A stretch of DNA of 64,000 bases, from assembly GCF_027887165.1 (NCBI RefSeq), contig NC_077228.1, positions 102,457,362 through 102,521,361 on the forward strand, read 5' to 3'. The notes under the pieces were generated by a model. The model ran no database searches. It worked only from the letters and a program-made list of their open reading frames with translations, and had not been told where the DNA came from. This DNA comes from Monodelphis domestica (lineage: Eukaryota; Chordata; Mammalia; Didelphimorphia; Didelphidae). Made by a program: the position numbers and the translations under genes. Positions 47,201 through 58,559 of the stretch are shown piece after piece (the first letter of the stretch is position 1; the number at the start of each line of letters is the position of its first letter).

Positions 47201-50200
47201 GTAAAAATTTTCTTTCTCTTGCTTTATCCTACACTTTTCTACTGTGGCATCAATGTACTGAAAACAATTAGGGACAAGGAGCACATTTTAAATACTTCCT
47301 GCAAAAAAGATAAGTGCCACATAGATCCAAAGTACTGAGGTTATTCAAAATGAACAATTAAATATTAGCTAATGCCCACACATGCTAAAGGGAGTGGATG
47401 GCACAGAGGAGAGTTCTGATTTTGGAGTCAGGAAGATCTTACTAAGAATCTTTCCTCATCAGTTCACTAACTGTAAGACCCAGAGCAAATAACCTCCCTC
47501 AACTTCAATTTTCTTATTAGTAAAATGAAGGGGTTGACTCAGTAATTTTTAATGTTCCTCAATTTCCTCTAAGGTTCCAGCTCAAAATCTATAATCCTAT
47601 GATCTATGATCCTAAATGGAAGTGTTAAGTTATTTTTATATGTAAATTCTAGAAAATTAAGAGAAAAAAATAAATTAAAAAAATTACTATTTTAAATTTC
47701 AACTCCAAAATTCTGATTTTCCTTACGGCTTTCAAAACAAACAGCAGTCTAATATTTTGAATTTCTCCTTGGGAAAATTGGGAGAAAAAAATGTTTCCAT
47801 TATCTGCTAGACTTTAAATGCAAAAGGATATTTCTCTACTCACATTTAAGATCTCAAATAACTTTTTCTTTTTGGAAGGTTCTTCTACCCACAAAATAAT
47901 CTGGCGGACATTGGGACAGGGTAGATTTTTCTCTCCAATGGTAATTCTCAGAGGATCATGTAGAAGTTGGCTTGCCAGGCGTTCTATGCTTGCTGGAATT
48001 GTGGCAGAAACCAAAAGGGTCTGATGATCAGGAGGAATGTTTTCCAAAATGTCAAGAACTTGTTGTTGAAAACCCAACTTTAACATAGTATCAGCCTAAA
48101 ATGACATCATAATAAAGTTATAAAGTGCTACACTTATGAAAATAAACTAACACTTCAACATTGTAAATATCAATGTGAATGTCCATCAAACAAGAAAAGT
48201 AAAATATTTCATGATTCTTTAACTCTCAATCAACTGTCACAGCACTCAAATACTTTAGCTATTTGCTTCTTGTCTATATGAAGCTTGTTAAGAGTTACAT
48301 TTCAATATCATCATCTTACCATATTTTTTTTAAAGCTTGCATGTGAAAACTATGTGCCCAAAACCAAAGCAAAAAATCAACTCTAAAATACACACAAAGA
48401 ATTGAACCTAGTGAGAAATATATTGGGTAAGAAAGCTCAAAGCCAAAATTCTATTCCTTACTTACTGGCTATTACTAGGAAGGTACTATGTCCGAGTCTC
48501 AGTTTCTTGTATAAAGTTTAATACTTCCTATCCAGATATACAAAGAAAGAAGGCAAAGGCAGATAAAAGTGTATAATATATTAAAAATGACAACACTGTA
48601 GAAATAAAAAAAGTTATAAGAGGCCAGAAAATAAAATGGAAAGCTTCCTAGACAAGAAGTCAGGAACTGACTCTTCTGGTTTTGCTTCTGAGACTTACTA
48701 GAAGTCTATTCTTGGGCGAATCACAGTCTCGATGAGTATCAGTTTCTTTATCTTTAAAATGGGGATAATTCTTTTACCACCTATTTTACAGGGTTGCTAG
48801 GAAGAACGCTCTTTAGAACAAAAATAATAGGTGATATTAATGTAGTAATTTTGCAAAACATTTTACATAAAGTAACTCATCAAAATATTGTATAAATTCA
48901 AAGTATTATTAAAGATTATAATCATGTACTTTGGTATAGCATTCTTACTTAAATGAGTGATTGCTATGAATTTAACTATACATTGCAATGTAAATGTAAA
49001 CTATTTGTTCTTACCCTGAAAATATAAGACTAAAGAATGAAGAAGACAAGAGACCCAGTGAACAAAACAAAGCAAGCTTAAATCCCCAGGCTTAAAAACT
49101 CTCATCATTCTTCATCACATCCTTAATCCCTTATTATCTGGCTTCCAACATCAATATTTTCCAAAATTATACTTTGAAATTTCAACAGTTCCAAAAGATT
49201 ATCCTTCCAGGCAAATCTGAAGGCATTTCCCCAGTCTTCATCTCTTGTTATCTGCTGTAGCACAGAATATTGCTCTTCTAACTTTGATTTCTGTGATACC
49301 ACATAATCATAGTTTTCCTTTCTCTATCTCATTCACTGTATCCTACTCAAATTCCTTGTACATGCTGATCTATCTCCTTGCAAAATCCTCTCCTACCTCA
49401 TTCATATACTACATTCAAGTCCAAATTCTTAGTAAAACTCTCTAATGACAAGCATATTAATTTTATCCTTAACACCTTTTAATATAGCCTCTGAATCAAA
49501 AAAATCCTAGCATGATTATGTCCTATTCACTACTAATTGCTCTGCTGTACAATTTAGCATTACATTAAAGTATAATTTCTTAAATGTCAAGCTGTCCTGT
49601 TCACTGATTGTTTCAAATGTGTTAATCTTCCTTCCCCCATCAGAATATAAGCTTCCTGTGAATTAAAACTGTCTCATCTTTATGCATTATAATACCTAAC
49701 AGAGCACAGGGCAGGAACTCAATAAATAAAGGCAGAAGAAAAAGAACTCAAATAAAGAGCATCAATTTAGACATGAAACTAATTTCTAAGATTCATAATT
49801 TGAGAACAATTTACCAACTATTCTAACCAACCAATATAACGGACCCAAAATTTGAGATCCAATATAATCTATATATGTTATGATCTATAAAATTTTGGTG
49901 TAAAGTTGACCTGGAGAAACCATTCTCTCTTTTTTTTTAAATCTTTACCTTCCATCTTGGAATTAATACTGTGTATTGGTTCCAAGGCAGAAGAGTGGTA
50001 AGGGCTAGGCAATGGAGGTTAAGTGACTTGTCTAGGGTCACACAGCTGGGAAGTGTCTGAGGGTCATATTTGAACCGAGGACCTCCCATCTCTAGACCTG
50101 GCTCTCAATCCACTGAGCTACCCAGGTGCCCCTAGAAATCATTCTCTTAAGCCCTGGAAGACTAGCTAAGATAAGATCAAGTTCCCACTAATCAAGAAGC

Positions 50201-53200
50201 ATCTATTTGTTCATAATTGTAATAAAATTATCAGTTCTGAATTCTCTTCCTCCCTCTTCTCCTTCTGCACCCACTGAGAAGGCAAGAAAAACAATATCCA
50301 TTGCACATATGAAATCATGCAAAACCTATTTCCCTATTAGATATGTTGCAAAAAATTCAAGAAAAATAAAGAAAAGAAAAGATGTTTCAATCTGTATTCA
50401 GAGATTATCAGTTCTCTCTCTGAAGGTGGATAGGATTTTTTTACCATGAGTCCTTTGGAATTATCATGGATCACTGTACTAATCAGATCACTATTAATTA
50501 GTACAGATTACTATACTAACTCAGTCTTCCAAATTTGATTATTATTACAATATTGCTAATACTATGTACAATGTTCTCCTGGTTCTGCTTACTTCACTTT
50601 GCATTAGTTTATATAAGTCTTCCCAGGTTTTTCTAAAATCCATCTCCTCTTAGAGCACAATAGTTTTCAATCACCTTCACATCTAACTTATTCAGTCATT
50701 CCCCAACTGATGAGCATCTCATCAATCCTCAGTTCTTTACCATCACAAAAAGAGCTACCATAAATATTTTGTGTATGTGGGTCCTTTTCCTTTGTCTTTG
50801 ATCTCTTTGGATACAGACCTAATAGAGGTATTGCTGAGTTAAAGGATGTGAACAGTTTTATGTCTTTTGGACACAGTTCTTAATTGTTCCCCATAATGAC
50901 TGAATTAGTTCATAACACTCCAACAACAGTGCATTGATGTTCCTATTTTTCCATATCCCCTCTAATATCCTGTCATGCTAGCTAACATGGTAGGTGTAAA
51001 AATAGTAGTACCTCAGTTATTTTAATTTGCATTTCTCTAATCAATAGTGATTTAGAGTATTTTTAAATCACCAATTTTGATTATTTTAAAATTTCTTGTT
51101 CTGAAAACTGCCTGTTCAAACCTTTGACCATTTATCACCTGGGGAATAGTTCTTATTTTTATAAATTTGGTTTAATTCCCTGAATATAAAAGCATTTCTC
51201 AAGAGACAGAGCTTTGCCCTTCCCTAGACATAGAGAAAAGAATACTTGTCAGCCTGAGTTGATAAAATACTCCCCTTACCATTATACACATTCCCTCCTC
51301 TATGGAATACTTGTAAATGTATGTGTATCTGTGCATGCTGGGGGATTAGGGAGAGGTTACTGTCCTTGGGTGTATATGGCCCACCCTGCTTTTCTGCTTT
51401 TTTTAGGCCAAAGGTTCTTGATGTTTTTTGTATCCTGGACCCCTTGGGCAGTAAAGTAAAACTTATAAACCCTTTCTTAGAAGGATGTTTTTAAGTGCAT
51501 ATAATAAAATGCATAAACCAAACATTTGTGAAAATAAGGATATGATATCACCCCCCATAAGTTCATGGATCCCCTAAACTTATCCACAGATCTGTCAGGA
51601 CAGTTGGAGTCATAGGTTTTCACCATCAAAAGTTGCCTCAAATTACATTATACAATTTGGTATTTTTAAAAACATACACATAAATTTCTAAAAACACTTA
51701 CTTCGTCTATGACTACTATTTTTATACCACTGAGTTCCACAGAGCTCTGTTTCATTATTTCCAGAAGTCTCCCAGGGGTTGCTATTATAACCTTACAAAA
51801 AAAAAACAAAGGTAAAATTAGAAGGAGGAAAAAAATCAGATAACTATTTTTTGGAGTTGAGACCTGTGATTTCATATATATTGGGATAGTCCCTCCTACT
51901 TCCAATAAATTAATATATGGCAAGTCAACAAAAGGCCTAATAAATACAATGTTATTCTACCTTTCAAATGTGCCACAGAGTAATTTTATAACAAAATCAA
52001 CAGCACCTGGCACAGAGCAGGCATTTAAAAAATGCTTACTGATACTGAAATTACAGAGATAGAAGAGATTTCACAGATTATCTATTCCAATCCTCACATG
52101 GACAAATCCTTTTACCATGACCATTCCTCTATCCTTATTGAGAGAGTCCTCTAACTCTATCTGAAGAACTCTAGGGATGAGGAACCACCCACTTTGGGAC
52201 AGTTCTACTCCTCAGAAAGTTTTTCCTTATGTTGAGTCAAAACTGAGCCTTTCTACAACACACACTCTTCCCTCCTGGTCCTGCCCTTTGGAGCCAGGAA
52301 GACCAAGCTTAGTTCCTCTTTTGCCTGACAGCCTTCAAATGCTGGCATTCCTCTCATCACTCCCCATTCCCCTCCACAAAATCTTTTCTTCTCCAGGTTA
52401 AATGTCTTCTGATAGGCTTCTAACAATCTCTTTTGTCCTGACTTTTTGGGGCACTTGTAGCATGCCTCTTCTCCAGATGTGCCACTTCCATCTGACCTTT
52501 TCTTAAAGCTTCTATACCAGATGTATATATGGCCGAGGCCTTCCTAGCATCTTTTGGCCTAGTTCATCAGAGACAGGCCATGAATCCAATACACCTGAGA
52601 GGAAGAACCTTCCCTCTCCTTATACAAATCCACAGTGTATTTCCATATCATGAAGATTCCCTAATGTAGAGATGTCAAAGGCTGAGCATCCTGCCCATCA
52701 ACCATAAGGAAATGATTAGAGATGGACAGATCCTGAGTGTCCCAAACACAAGGGCAAGGGACCATCATTTGCCAATAGCTCCTCCTCTGCATGTTCTGAA
52801 GAGTTGTGATTGAGGTCCACCAGCCTCCCAGTTTTTAGTTTTAATTACCTCAATCACTGGGATGTCTCATGTTAGGCCTTAAGCTTTCTCTTATGCAAGT
52901 TAAAACACATCATAATAAATATTTATTACAGTATCACTAGTCTGTATTCTTGGGGAAAACCTCCCTAAGTCATCAAACTGCTAAAACTCCCTGGGATATC
53001 ACAGGTTCTACAATAGACCTCGTAAGGCATGATTTCCAATCTCCTCAATGTTCTGGTTGCCACCTCACTGCAATTTGTTAATGTCCTTCTTAAAATGTTC
53101 TGCCCAGAACCAAACAGAATGCCACAGATGTGGTCAGAGGGGATGGAGCCCAGTGGAGCCATACACTTCCTGGTTTTGGAGGCTCTACTTTCATTCACAC

Positions 53201-56200
53201 AGTTTATGTCTGTATCAGCTTTGGGGCTATCGTGTCACATGGTGGATTCATCATGGAGCCTGCAGTCTTCCTCAGTCCTCTATCATCTGGTCAAAAATCT
53301 TCATTTGCATTCCTGCTTGCTTGACTTTTTGTATTCAGGTATCAGAATTTGCATTTCTCTATATTAAATTTCACCTTATTAGATTCAGTCCAACAATCCA
53401 AATCTGTCTAGCTCTTTTTTTGGATCCTGGTTCTATCAGCTAACACATTAACTAATCTTCCCAGCTTCATGTGATCAAACTTTTCTGTGCCTTCACCCAA
53501 GACAGTGTTTAAAAATGCTGAACAGAAGGGTTTAGGGCAGGTCCCTTGGGCGCTCCACTAGAGAGTTTCCAGCACAATGACATCACCCAATGAACAATAC
53601 TTGAGGGTGCCTTACATAATTAATTACAAACCTATCTACCTCAATCATCAAGCCCCTATTAGCACAGCAGATAGAGCACTGGGCCTAGACCCTGAATTCA
53701 AATGTTACCCTAGACACTTACTAGCTGTGTGACCTGGGGTAAGCCATTGAACCTTGTTTGCCTCAGCTTTCTCATCTGTAAAATAGGGATAATAATAGCA
53801 CCAAACTCCCAGGGTTGTTGTGAGGATCAAATGAGTTAATAATTGTGAAGTGATTAGCACAGTACCTGGTACATAGTTAGCTGTACATACATACACATAC
53901 ATAGTGTTAACTACTACTATCTATCTACCTACCTATCTGTCTTGCAGGGTTGTTGTGAGAATCAAATGAGATAACATTTGTAAAAAGTACTTAGCTCAAT
54001 GCCTGGTACATAGTAAATGATACATAAAGTCTTACACTTTTCTCCTCTTTCCTACCTACAAAGATATCATGAAAAACTTTGCTAAATGTGTTGTTAAAAT
54101 ATAGGGAATATATATATATCAATGATTATTAAGTTAGTCTTACTTGACCCACTCTTGAATCTTTCCTTTATAGGTGTCTATTCTTTCTTTACCATACAAT
54201 TATCTATTTTTCTATTCTCCATTAATATTACCTCTTGAAAATATTTATCACTTTTATCCAAGTATCTTAACATATGTGGGGAAGAAAATGTTCCATAGAA
54301 AACATATGGAGTGTTAAATGTCTGCTTGGAAAGGCTATCTGAAACTAAATCCTACAATTTCCTTTGAATTGAAACTTTTTCCTTCCTCTTTTGTTTGTAA
54401 AATGCCAAGCTGGTTCTTACCTTAACATTCTGTTTCAGGCGATACAGCTGGGGAGGTAAAGGTAAGCCTCCAACAAGCAGGACTGTTCTCATGTTTGGCA
54501 GGCCACACATCAGCTCCTTCGCTTGTCTTTCTATCTGAATAGCTAATTCCCTGGTTGGAGCAAGAATAAGTGCCGATGGGGTTCTGTTCTACAAATATAG
54601 GAAAGGAAAAAAAAAGACTTTCAAGAACACCAGCCAATTAATCTTTTTTTAATACCTGGAACAGCTCTTCTAACATCATCCCTTAATGAGTTTTCACCAT
54701 TGGAGGACCATGCAATCCATTTATACCATTTTCCCTCCATTCTTGTTCTATGATCTGCTACCTTCTCTCTGCAGACCAACCCAATACTCTTTTCTTCTTT
54801 CTCAGGCTGTTTCTTATGCATGTAATTCCTTCCTTCCTATTCATCTTTTAAGATACTTCTGAAATGTCAACTCCTCCAAAAGCCTTCCCTTATCTTTCTG
54901 AGACCTCTCATAAATCTTTGTTGTATATGCTGTGTATTATAGCTGCCCTAGTACTCTGCCCCCTACTGGATTAATGAAGAAACAATGCTTTATCTAAATT
55001 TCCTATCAACCCCACTACCAAATGCCGTGATCTGCAGTATTATTATTGTTTTGTGAAGAAGCAGGTAAGGTGGGTAACTTGTAATGCTATTTATTGAGAA
55101 ATGAATGGGCGTCTATCTGGTTAATACTAGAAAAACTTGTACAAAAAAACTGTAACTTTGTGAATTGAATTCAGACATTCTTCCTTTCATCATCAGTCAC
55201 ACTTTTATCGGGCTCCCTGATCTTCTCTAGGGCAGATAGGCATTTCCAAGTAGGACATTTTGCAGAGGGGAGAAAAAGATCACAATTGCTCTCAAAAGTG
55301 GGAAAGCAGGAAGGATTTCATTCACAAGTAAATTTGGTCATTTGAAGGGACTATTCATTTTTTGGATCATGAATCCTATTATTATTGTTCATTCTTCATT
55401 TTCAAAGAGGCCTAATGACATCATAGGATGATATCTTTACTCCTACAGGGACTGGATTTAAGTAAGGCACAGTTGCACAGAGTTATTGGTCTCACTCTCT
55501 TCCAGACTAGTGGCAAAATAAAAATCAAGGCAACTGGTGATAGCCAGAGATGCGGTGAATGACCCTGGCATCTTCAAAGTCTGACCAGGCTCTAGACACT
55601 CCCTAGCACCTGCCTTTAGCCGCCTTCATGGCTGTTGGAACAAATTGTTCTCATCCACCCATTCTGCTGGGGGAAGGCTTCACATGCTTGGAGTAGACAT
55701 GTCCCTAAGTAACTGATGGGTCTGAGGCCTGCTGGTTACCCTCAACCTGGTTTAGGCATCTGTCAAGATGATTTTACCAGAGTGTGGACCCTGCACATGC
55801 TACAGCAATAGCACCCAGCTACTTTATTTTTAGAGTCCCCAAGTTGATTTTATTGTAGATTCAATTTGTCACTCATGCCTCTGAATGACAAATCTTGCTA
55901 GGTTTAATTACAAAAAAAATGCCACTGTGAAAACTTTCATTGGCCACCATTTGTTTCAATACTGCAGAGTGCTTGTCCCACAAAGAACATTACGGTGATA
56001 TCAGTTAATACTATACTGTACTCAAGGAATTTAAGATCAGTCAATTCCTTCAAAAATTATCATAGAACAAAACCCACAAGATGCCAAGTTGAAACTAAGA
56101 CTTCACTATGGTCAGGTGGATATTTCTAATTTTACTTAAAAGCTCATCTACAAGAAAAGTATATTTTTATTGTTGTTGTGCAGCTATATCCAATTCTTCA

Positions 56201-58186
56201 TGACCCCACCTTGGGGTTTTGTTGGCAAAGACATTGGAGTGGTTTGCCAGTTCCTTCTCCAGTTCATTTTACAGATGACAAAACTGAGGCAAACAGTCTT
56301 AAGAGATCTGCTGAGAATCACACAGCTAGTAATTGTCTAAGGACAGATTTGAACTCAGGAAGACTTGTCTTCCTGACTCTGGTCCAAGCACTCTATCCAA
56401 TGCTCCATCTACTTTATGGAAAATTTATAAAAGAAAAAAATTATAAAGAAAAATTTCTTGTCAGATTTTCAGGGAATATTATTCATAATATTTTCCCAAA
56501 TATTTAAATGAAACCCTGAATACTACAAATCAATGCATACACATATGATATACAAATATATGGCACTACGATCATAGATGGAAAGAGTCCCTAAATGAAT
56601 AAAACAGATGAATAATTCTAAGGAAAGAAAGGCTATCTAGAAATGAGCATATAAAAACAAAATACAAAATCTGTTTGTGTGCCAATTTAAAAGGTCAAAG
56701 ACCCAGAATAGTTAAGTTTTCTTGTCAATGATTTCAAGTCACAGAATTTCACATTTGCAAAATTTCATTTTGCTAAAAGGTTTCCCTCCAGTGCAGGGGA
56801 GTCCACAAACCTCTCAAGCCAATACTCCACTTTTGAAACCCTCAGTGGTTTTCCCTTATCTCTATCCTAAATCTGTGCCTTTGTACTTTCATCCTATTAT
56901 TATATTTTCACTCTCTGGCACTAAATAGAAAAAGTCTAATCCTTCTTCTTCCAAAAACCTTTAAACCACTTAAAGTTTAGCAACAATATTCCCTAGAGTT
57001 TGTTTTTTACTATAATTCTGACTATATAATAGTAATAAAAGCTGACTTCTACATAGAGCTTACAGCTTTTCAAAGTCCTTTACACACATCTTATTTTATA
57101 TATGATCCAAAAGAATGAAAGGGGGTAGGGACTACTTGGGGGTTTTGTCTATTTCCCCAGCACTTGGCTGCCTGGTAAACAGTGTTTACTGAATGCTTGC
57201 TGAAGGAATTAATTCTATATTTTTGTTAAGTTAATACTTTAAAATACTTTTTAAAAAGAGGAAATGAAGGTGGTCACTACTGACAGGAAAGCAAGATTTT
57301 GTTCACATGTTTGCAATTTGTAATTTCAGGATATTAAGAGAATACCAGACTGTACATGTGAACTTTAACTTACTTTTTCCAAAGCTCTGATGATAACAGG
57401 AAGTAGGAAAGCTGCAGTTTTTCCTGAGCCTGTGTCAGCACTGCACACTATATCCCTTCCCAACAGTCCAATAGGAATCATTTGCATCTGAATGGGAGTT
57501 GGCACTTCATAGCCTGACTTCTTCAAGTTGCAATTTAAGATGTCAGGAAAACCACAATGTTCAAAGTCAATGATGGGCCTTGGAACTTTCTGGCCTTGTA
57601 CTGAAATTCCTAGCTGTAGTTTAAGGTTCTCAATCTGGTCATCCTGAAGATTTAAAATAAAGGAATGTTCCTGATAGGTATAAAAGGCATCAAGTAGAGG
57701 AGACTCAAGCTCACAGTTGGGTTTCTGGAGGCTGTCAAGCTTTCCTTTTTCTTCATTGTCTGTAACTTGTAAAAGATGTTTTGCTTTACACTCCAAACTA
57801 CAAACATCTGCATCAGTCTTATCACAAATATATTCTCCATAACGACCACAAACCACGCAGACTGGCTCCCCTGGTTCTGCCCAGCGCTGGGTTTTAGCAA
57901 AAGATTTTACTGGCTCTTCCTCAACACAGCTGTCTTCAGCACACTGCTCAGTTCCTCCTAAACAAACTGAAGCAAAGTGGCCATCTGAATCTGGCAATGA
58001 GCCTAATTCAGTGATCTGCCCTGCTGATGCTGCTGAGGTTTCTTCTTCCACTAAGGCAACATTTAGAATTTCTCTGTCTTCTTCTGATGACAGCTTTTCT
58101 CCTTGTGGTTTAAGTTTCTTAGCCACACAACTCTTGTCATCATCAGAAGCATCCCGCTTGACTTTTAGAGATCTTGGAATAAACAT
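37990..58186 (-). CDS. DDX59: DDX59, DEAD-box RNA helicase with HIT zinc finger; complete coding sequence in seven exons
   Basis: ATP-dependent RNA helicase of the DEAD-box family; in human, mutations cause an orofaciodigital syndrome with altered Hedgehog signalling. Joining 58186-57374, 54588-54421, 51791-51702, 48095-47844, 45267-45115, 41750-41622 and 38253-37990 gives one frame of 622 codons and a stop; human is 619 from memory. Domains: acidic disordered N-terminus; HIT zinc finger with C110, C113, C121, C129, C133, H137; Q motif around 225-233; Walker A ADTGSGKT 250-257; PTREL 282-286; GG 311-312; TPGR 332-335; DEAD 356-359; SAT 387-389; GRGLD near 509-513; motif VI HQVGRAGR 534-541; basic tail to 622. 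Every coding intron is phase 0 with GT/AG ends. All motifs are intact, so the gene should be functional. Confidence 0.97.
38254..41194. other. DDX59: DDX59 last intron, mostly unrecognised sequence
   Basis: Contains only short fragments of old SINE (about 40220-40400, 'agtacacagggcactgggctagg') and open frames without domains (e.g. 39878-40333 and 40768-41133, minus). No alternative exon is supported. Confidence 0.45.
41195..41455 (-). mobile_element. MAR1-type marsupial SINE in DDX59 intron
   Basis: Full series: 'attgttcagttgttttcag', 'ttggcagagatactgtaatg', 'ttttacagatgaggaaactg', 'gtgacttgcccagggtcac', 'gctacctagctgcc'. It ends 166 bases from a coding exon. Confidence 0.8.
41622..41750 (-). 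CDS. DDX59: DDX59 coding exon (codons 493-535)
   Basis: Acceptor TTTTTGACAG, donor CAG|GTAAAA. It encodes motif V ([11 protein letters not shown]) and VVNFDMPSS, ending with the HQ of motif VI. 129 bases, phase 0 at both ends. Confidence 0.95.
42480..42620 (-). mobile_element. tRNA-derived marsupial SINE, diverged
   Basis: Reverse: 'taagatagaagggcaagg', 'gttaagtgactcgcccag', 'gtgtctgagaccagctttg'. An L2 tail lies just before it at about 42120-42320 and another at 43085-43175. Confidence 0.65.
43455..43640 (+). mobile_element. hAT-like non-autonomous DNA transposon, diverged
   Basis: The left end 'taggggttggcaaactatgg' followed by 'gagccaaatccctttggcag' and 'cctgtttttgtact' matches a common mammalian hAT-type element. 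Right end and target duplication were not resolved. Confidence 0.45.
43850..44520 (+). mobile_element. L3/CR1-type LINE 3' end, sense orientation
   Basis: 'gaccaattctgggcaccac', 'gacattgataaagcaggg', 'gacatgatagctgccttc' and 'ggcctagatggctgctgatg', ending 'gaaattctacaattt', which is the expected order for the CR1 clade 3' region. A MIR core is nested at 44290-44420. Confidence 0.65.
45115..45267 (-). CDS. DDX59: DDX59 coding exon (codons 442-492)
   Basis: The acceptor is a run of T then CAG; the donor is CAG|GTTTGA, weaker than consensus. It encodes [17 protein letters not shown] (motif IV) and [10 protein letters not shown]. 153 bases, phase 0 at both ends. Confidence 0.94.
45540..45806 (+). 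mobile_element. Marsupial LINE 3' tail (RTE/L1-like), interrupted by a SINE
   Basis: 'ctgcctccagagaaagaactg', 'catgactgcacaagtataa' and a purine-rich 'ggaggaagggaggggg' stretch form a common marsupial LINE tail; a related copy lies in reverse at 58560-58920. The exact family was not settled. Confidence 0.5.
45819..45995 (-). mobile_element. tRNA-derived marsupial SINE with target-site duplication
   Basis: Reverse copy from 'aacccttaccttccatcttgg' to 'gtctctaggcctgg'. Flanks GGAACTCAAAAA (45807-45818) and GGCAACTCAAAAA (45996-46008) differ by one base. It is nested at the end of the LINE tail. Confidence 0.85.
46112..46737 (+). mobile_element. 5'-truncated L1 with target-site duplication, in DDX59 intron
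   Basis: ORF2 C-terminus and 3' UTR in plus orientation, antisense to DDX59. Flanking repeats AAAAGTTCATCCTTAA lie at 46096-46111 and 46738-46753, with AAATAAAAAT and an A-rich tail before the second. Confidence 0.9.
46942..47143 (+). mobile_element. tRNA-derived marsupial SINE with target-site duplication
   Basis: Full-length copy from 'ggggtagctgggtagctcag' to 'gatggaaggtaaggg' and an A-tail. Flanks AATCTCTAAGGAA (46929-46941) and AATCTTTAAGGAA (47144-47156). A-box and B-box-like blocks (TAGCTCAGTGG, GGTTCAAATC) are intact. Confidence 0.9.
47385..47620 (+). mobile_element. MIR-like SINE
   Basis: 'gatggcacagaggagag', 'gattttggagtcaggaag' and 'cttattagtaaaatgaagg'. Only 220 bases from the donor of a DDX59 exon. 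Confidence 0.6.
47844..48095 (-). CDS. DDX59: DDX59 coding exon (codons 358-441)
   Basis: The acceptor CATTTTAG precedes GCT; the donor is AAT|GTGAGT. The exon opens with the A-D of the DEAD box, then [13 protein letters not shown] (motif III) and the linker to helicase domain 2 ([14 protein letters not shown]). 252 bases, phase 0 at both ends. Confidence 0.96.
48650..48860 (+). mobile_element. MIR-like SINE
   Basis: 'gacaagaagtcaggaactgac', 'cagtttctttatctttaaaatgg' and 'tttacagggttgctaggaag'. The rest of this intron up to 49560 is unrecognised; 49560-49740 resembles an L2 tail. Confidence 0.65.
49929..50133 (-). mobile_element. tRNA-derived marsupial SINE with target-site duplication
   Basis: Full-length reverse copy from 'tttaccttccatcttgg' to 'gctacccaggtgcccc'. 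Flanks AGAAACCATTCTCT (49915-49928) and AGAAATCATTCTCT (50134-50147). Confidence 0.9.
50230..51190 (-). mobile_element. Old L1 LINE, ORF2 C-terminal region
   Basis: On the minus strand it reads as a diverged L1 ORF2 end: 'gaatgactgaataagttag', 'gtatccaaagagatcaaag' and 'caaaggtttgaacaggcag'. Many frame breaks. It is older than the copies at 1-3700. Confidence 0.65.
51395..51615 (+). mobile_element. hAT-like non-autonomous element, diverged
   Basis: 'ccaaaggttcttgatg', 'ctggaccccttgggcag' and 'ccataagttcatggatcccc' match the same family as 61885-62100 (opposite orientation). It ends about 90 bases from a DDX59 exon. Confidence 0.45.
51702..51791 (-). CDS. DDX59: DDX59 coding exon (codons 328-357)
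   Basis: The acceptor follows a run of T and ends GTAAG before GTT; the donor is GAA|GTAAGT. It encodes [12 protein letters not shown] (motif Ib) and ends in VVIDE, the first half of the DEAD box. 90 bases, phase 0 at both ends. Confidence 0.95.
52060..54160 (-). mobile_element. Long L3/CR1-type LINE remnant with nested SINEs
   Basis: In reverse order of the CR1 3' region: 'gagatagaagagatttcac', 'gaaagtttttccttatgttgag', 'cttctccaggttaaatg', 'gttctgcccagaaccaaac', 'gctgaacagaagg' and 'atcatgaaaaactttgctaaatg'. It is interrupted by forward MIR-like SINEs at 53650-53900 and 53940-54040, and by a CTAT/CTAC tetranucleotide repeat near 53915-53940. It fills most of DDX59 intron 51792-54420. Confidence 0.65.
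54421..54588 (-). CDS. DDX59: DDX59 coding exon (codons 272-327)
   Basis: Acceptor TATTTGTAG, donor AAG|GTAAGA. It encodes [13 protein letters not shown] (motif Ia) and [12 protein letters not shown] (GG motif). 168 bases, phase 0 at both ends. Confidence 0.95.
55390..55810 (+). mobile_element. Marsupial interspersed repeat, family not named
   Basis: 'gaggcctaatgacatcatagg', 'ctggatttaagtaaggcac', 'ctggtgatagccagag' and 'gctactttatttttagag' recall a common marsupial repeat. An L2-like tail lies at 54830-54990 in the same intron. Confidence 0.4.
56165..56415 (-). mobile_element. MAR1-type marsupial SINE
   Basis: 'ttgttgttgtgcagctat', 'ggcaaagacattggagtgg', 'ttttacagatgacaaaactg', 'cacacagctagtaattgtc', 'cactctatccaatgctcc'. 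The rest of this intron to 57373 holds no gene. Confidence 0.8.
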
Positions 58187-58197
58187 CCTTCAGTATG
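57374..58197 (-). CDS. DDX59: DDX59 first coding exon (codons 1-271) with 11 bases of 5' UTR
   Basis: The acceptor TTTTTCCTCAACAG precedes 58197; the ATG at 58186-58184 has A at -3. The exon encodes [10 protein letters not shown], the HIT zinc finger, the Q motif and Walker A, and ends GAAAAA|GTAAGT. The N-terminal 90 residues are poorly conserved and acidic. Confidence 0.97.
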
Positions 58198-58344
58198 CTG
58201 TTGAGGAAAAACTATAATGAAACTCATTCCCTCCCTCCACCCCATTCCCAAATCATTCTTCACCTAAAAAGCACTAAACTATTATCTATAAAGCACTGGA
58301 CTTAGAATTGGGAAGTCTTTTCTAATCCCTCTTAATTCTTGTTT

Positions 58345-58530
58345 TTTAAATCCTTACCTTCTGTTTTAGTATCAATCCTAAGAAGAAAAAGCAGCAAAGG
58401 TTAGGTAATTAGGATTAAGTGATTTGCCCAGGGTCACACAGCTAATAAGTGTCTGAGGCCAAATCTGAACCCAGTTCCTCCCAATACCAGGCCTGGCACT
58501 CTCTACTGTGCTACCTAGCTGCCCTCCCTT
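58345..58530 (-). mobile_element. tRNA-derived marsupial SINE, diverged
   Basis: Reverse: 'aaatccttaccttctg', 'gtgatttgcccagggtcac', 'gtgtctgaggccaaatctg', 'gtgctacctagctgcc'. In DDX59 intron 1. Confidence 0.75.
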
Positions 58531-58559
58531 TTAATCCTAGTGTCTTCTTTCTGTTGATT

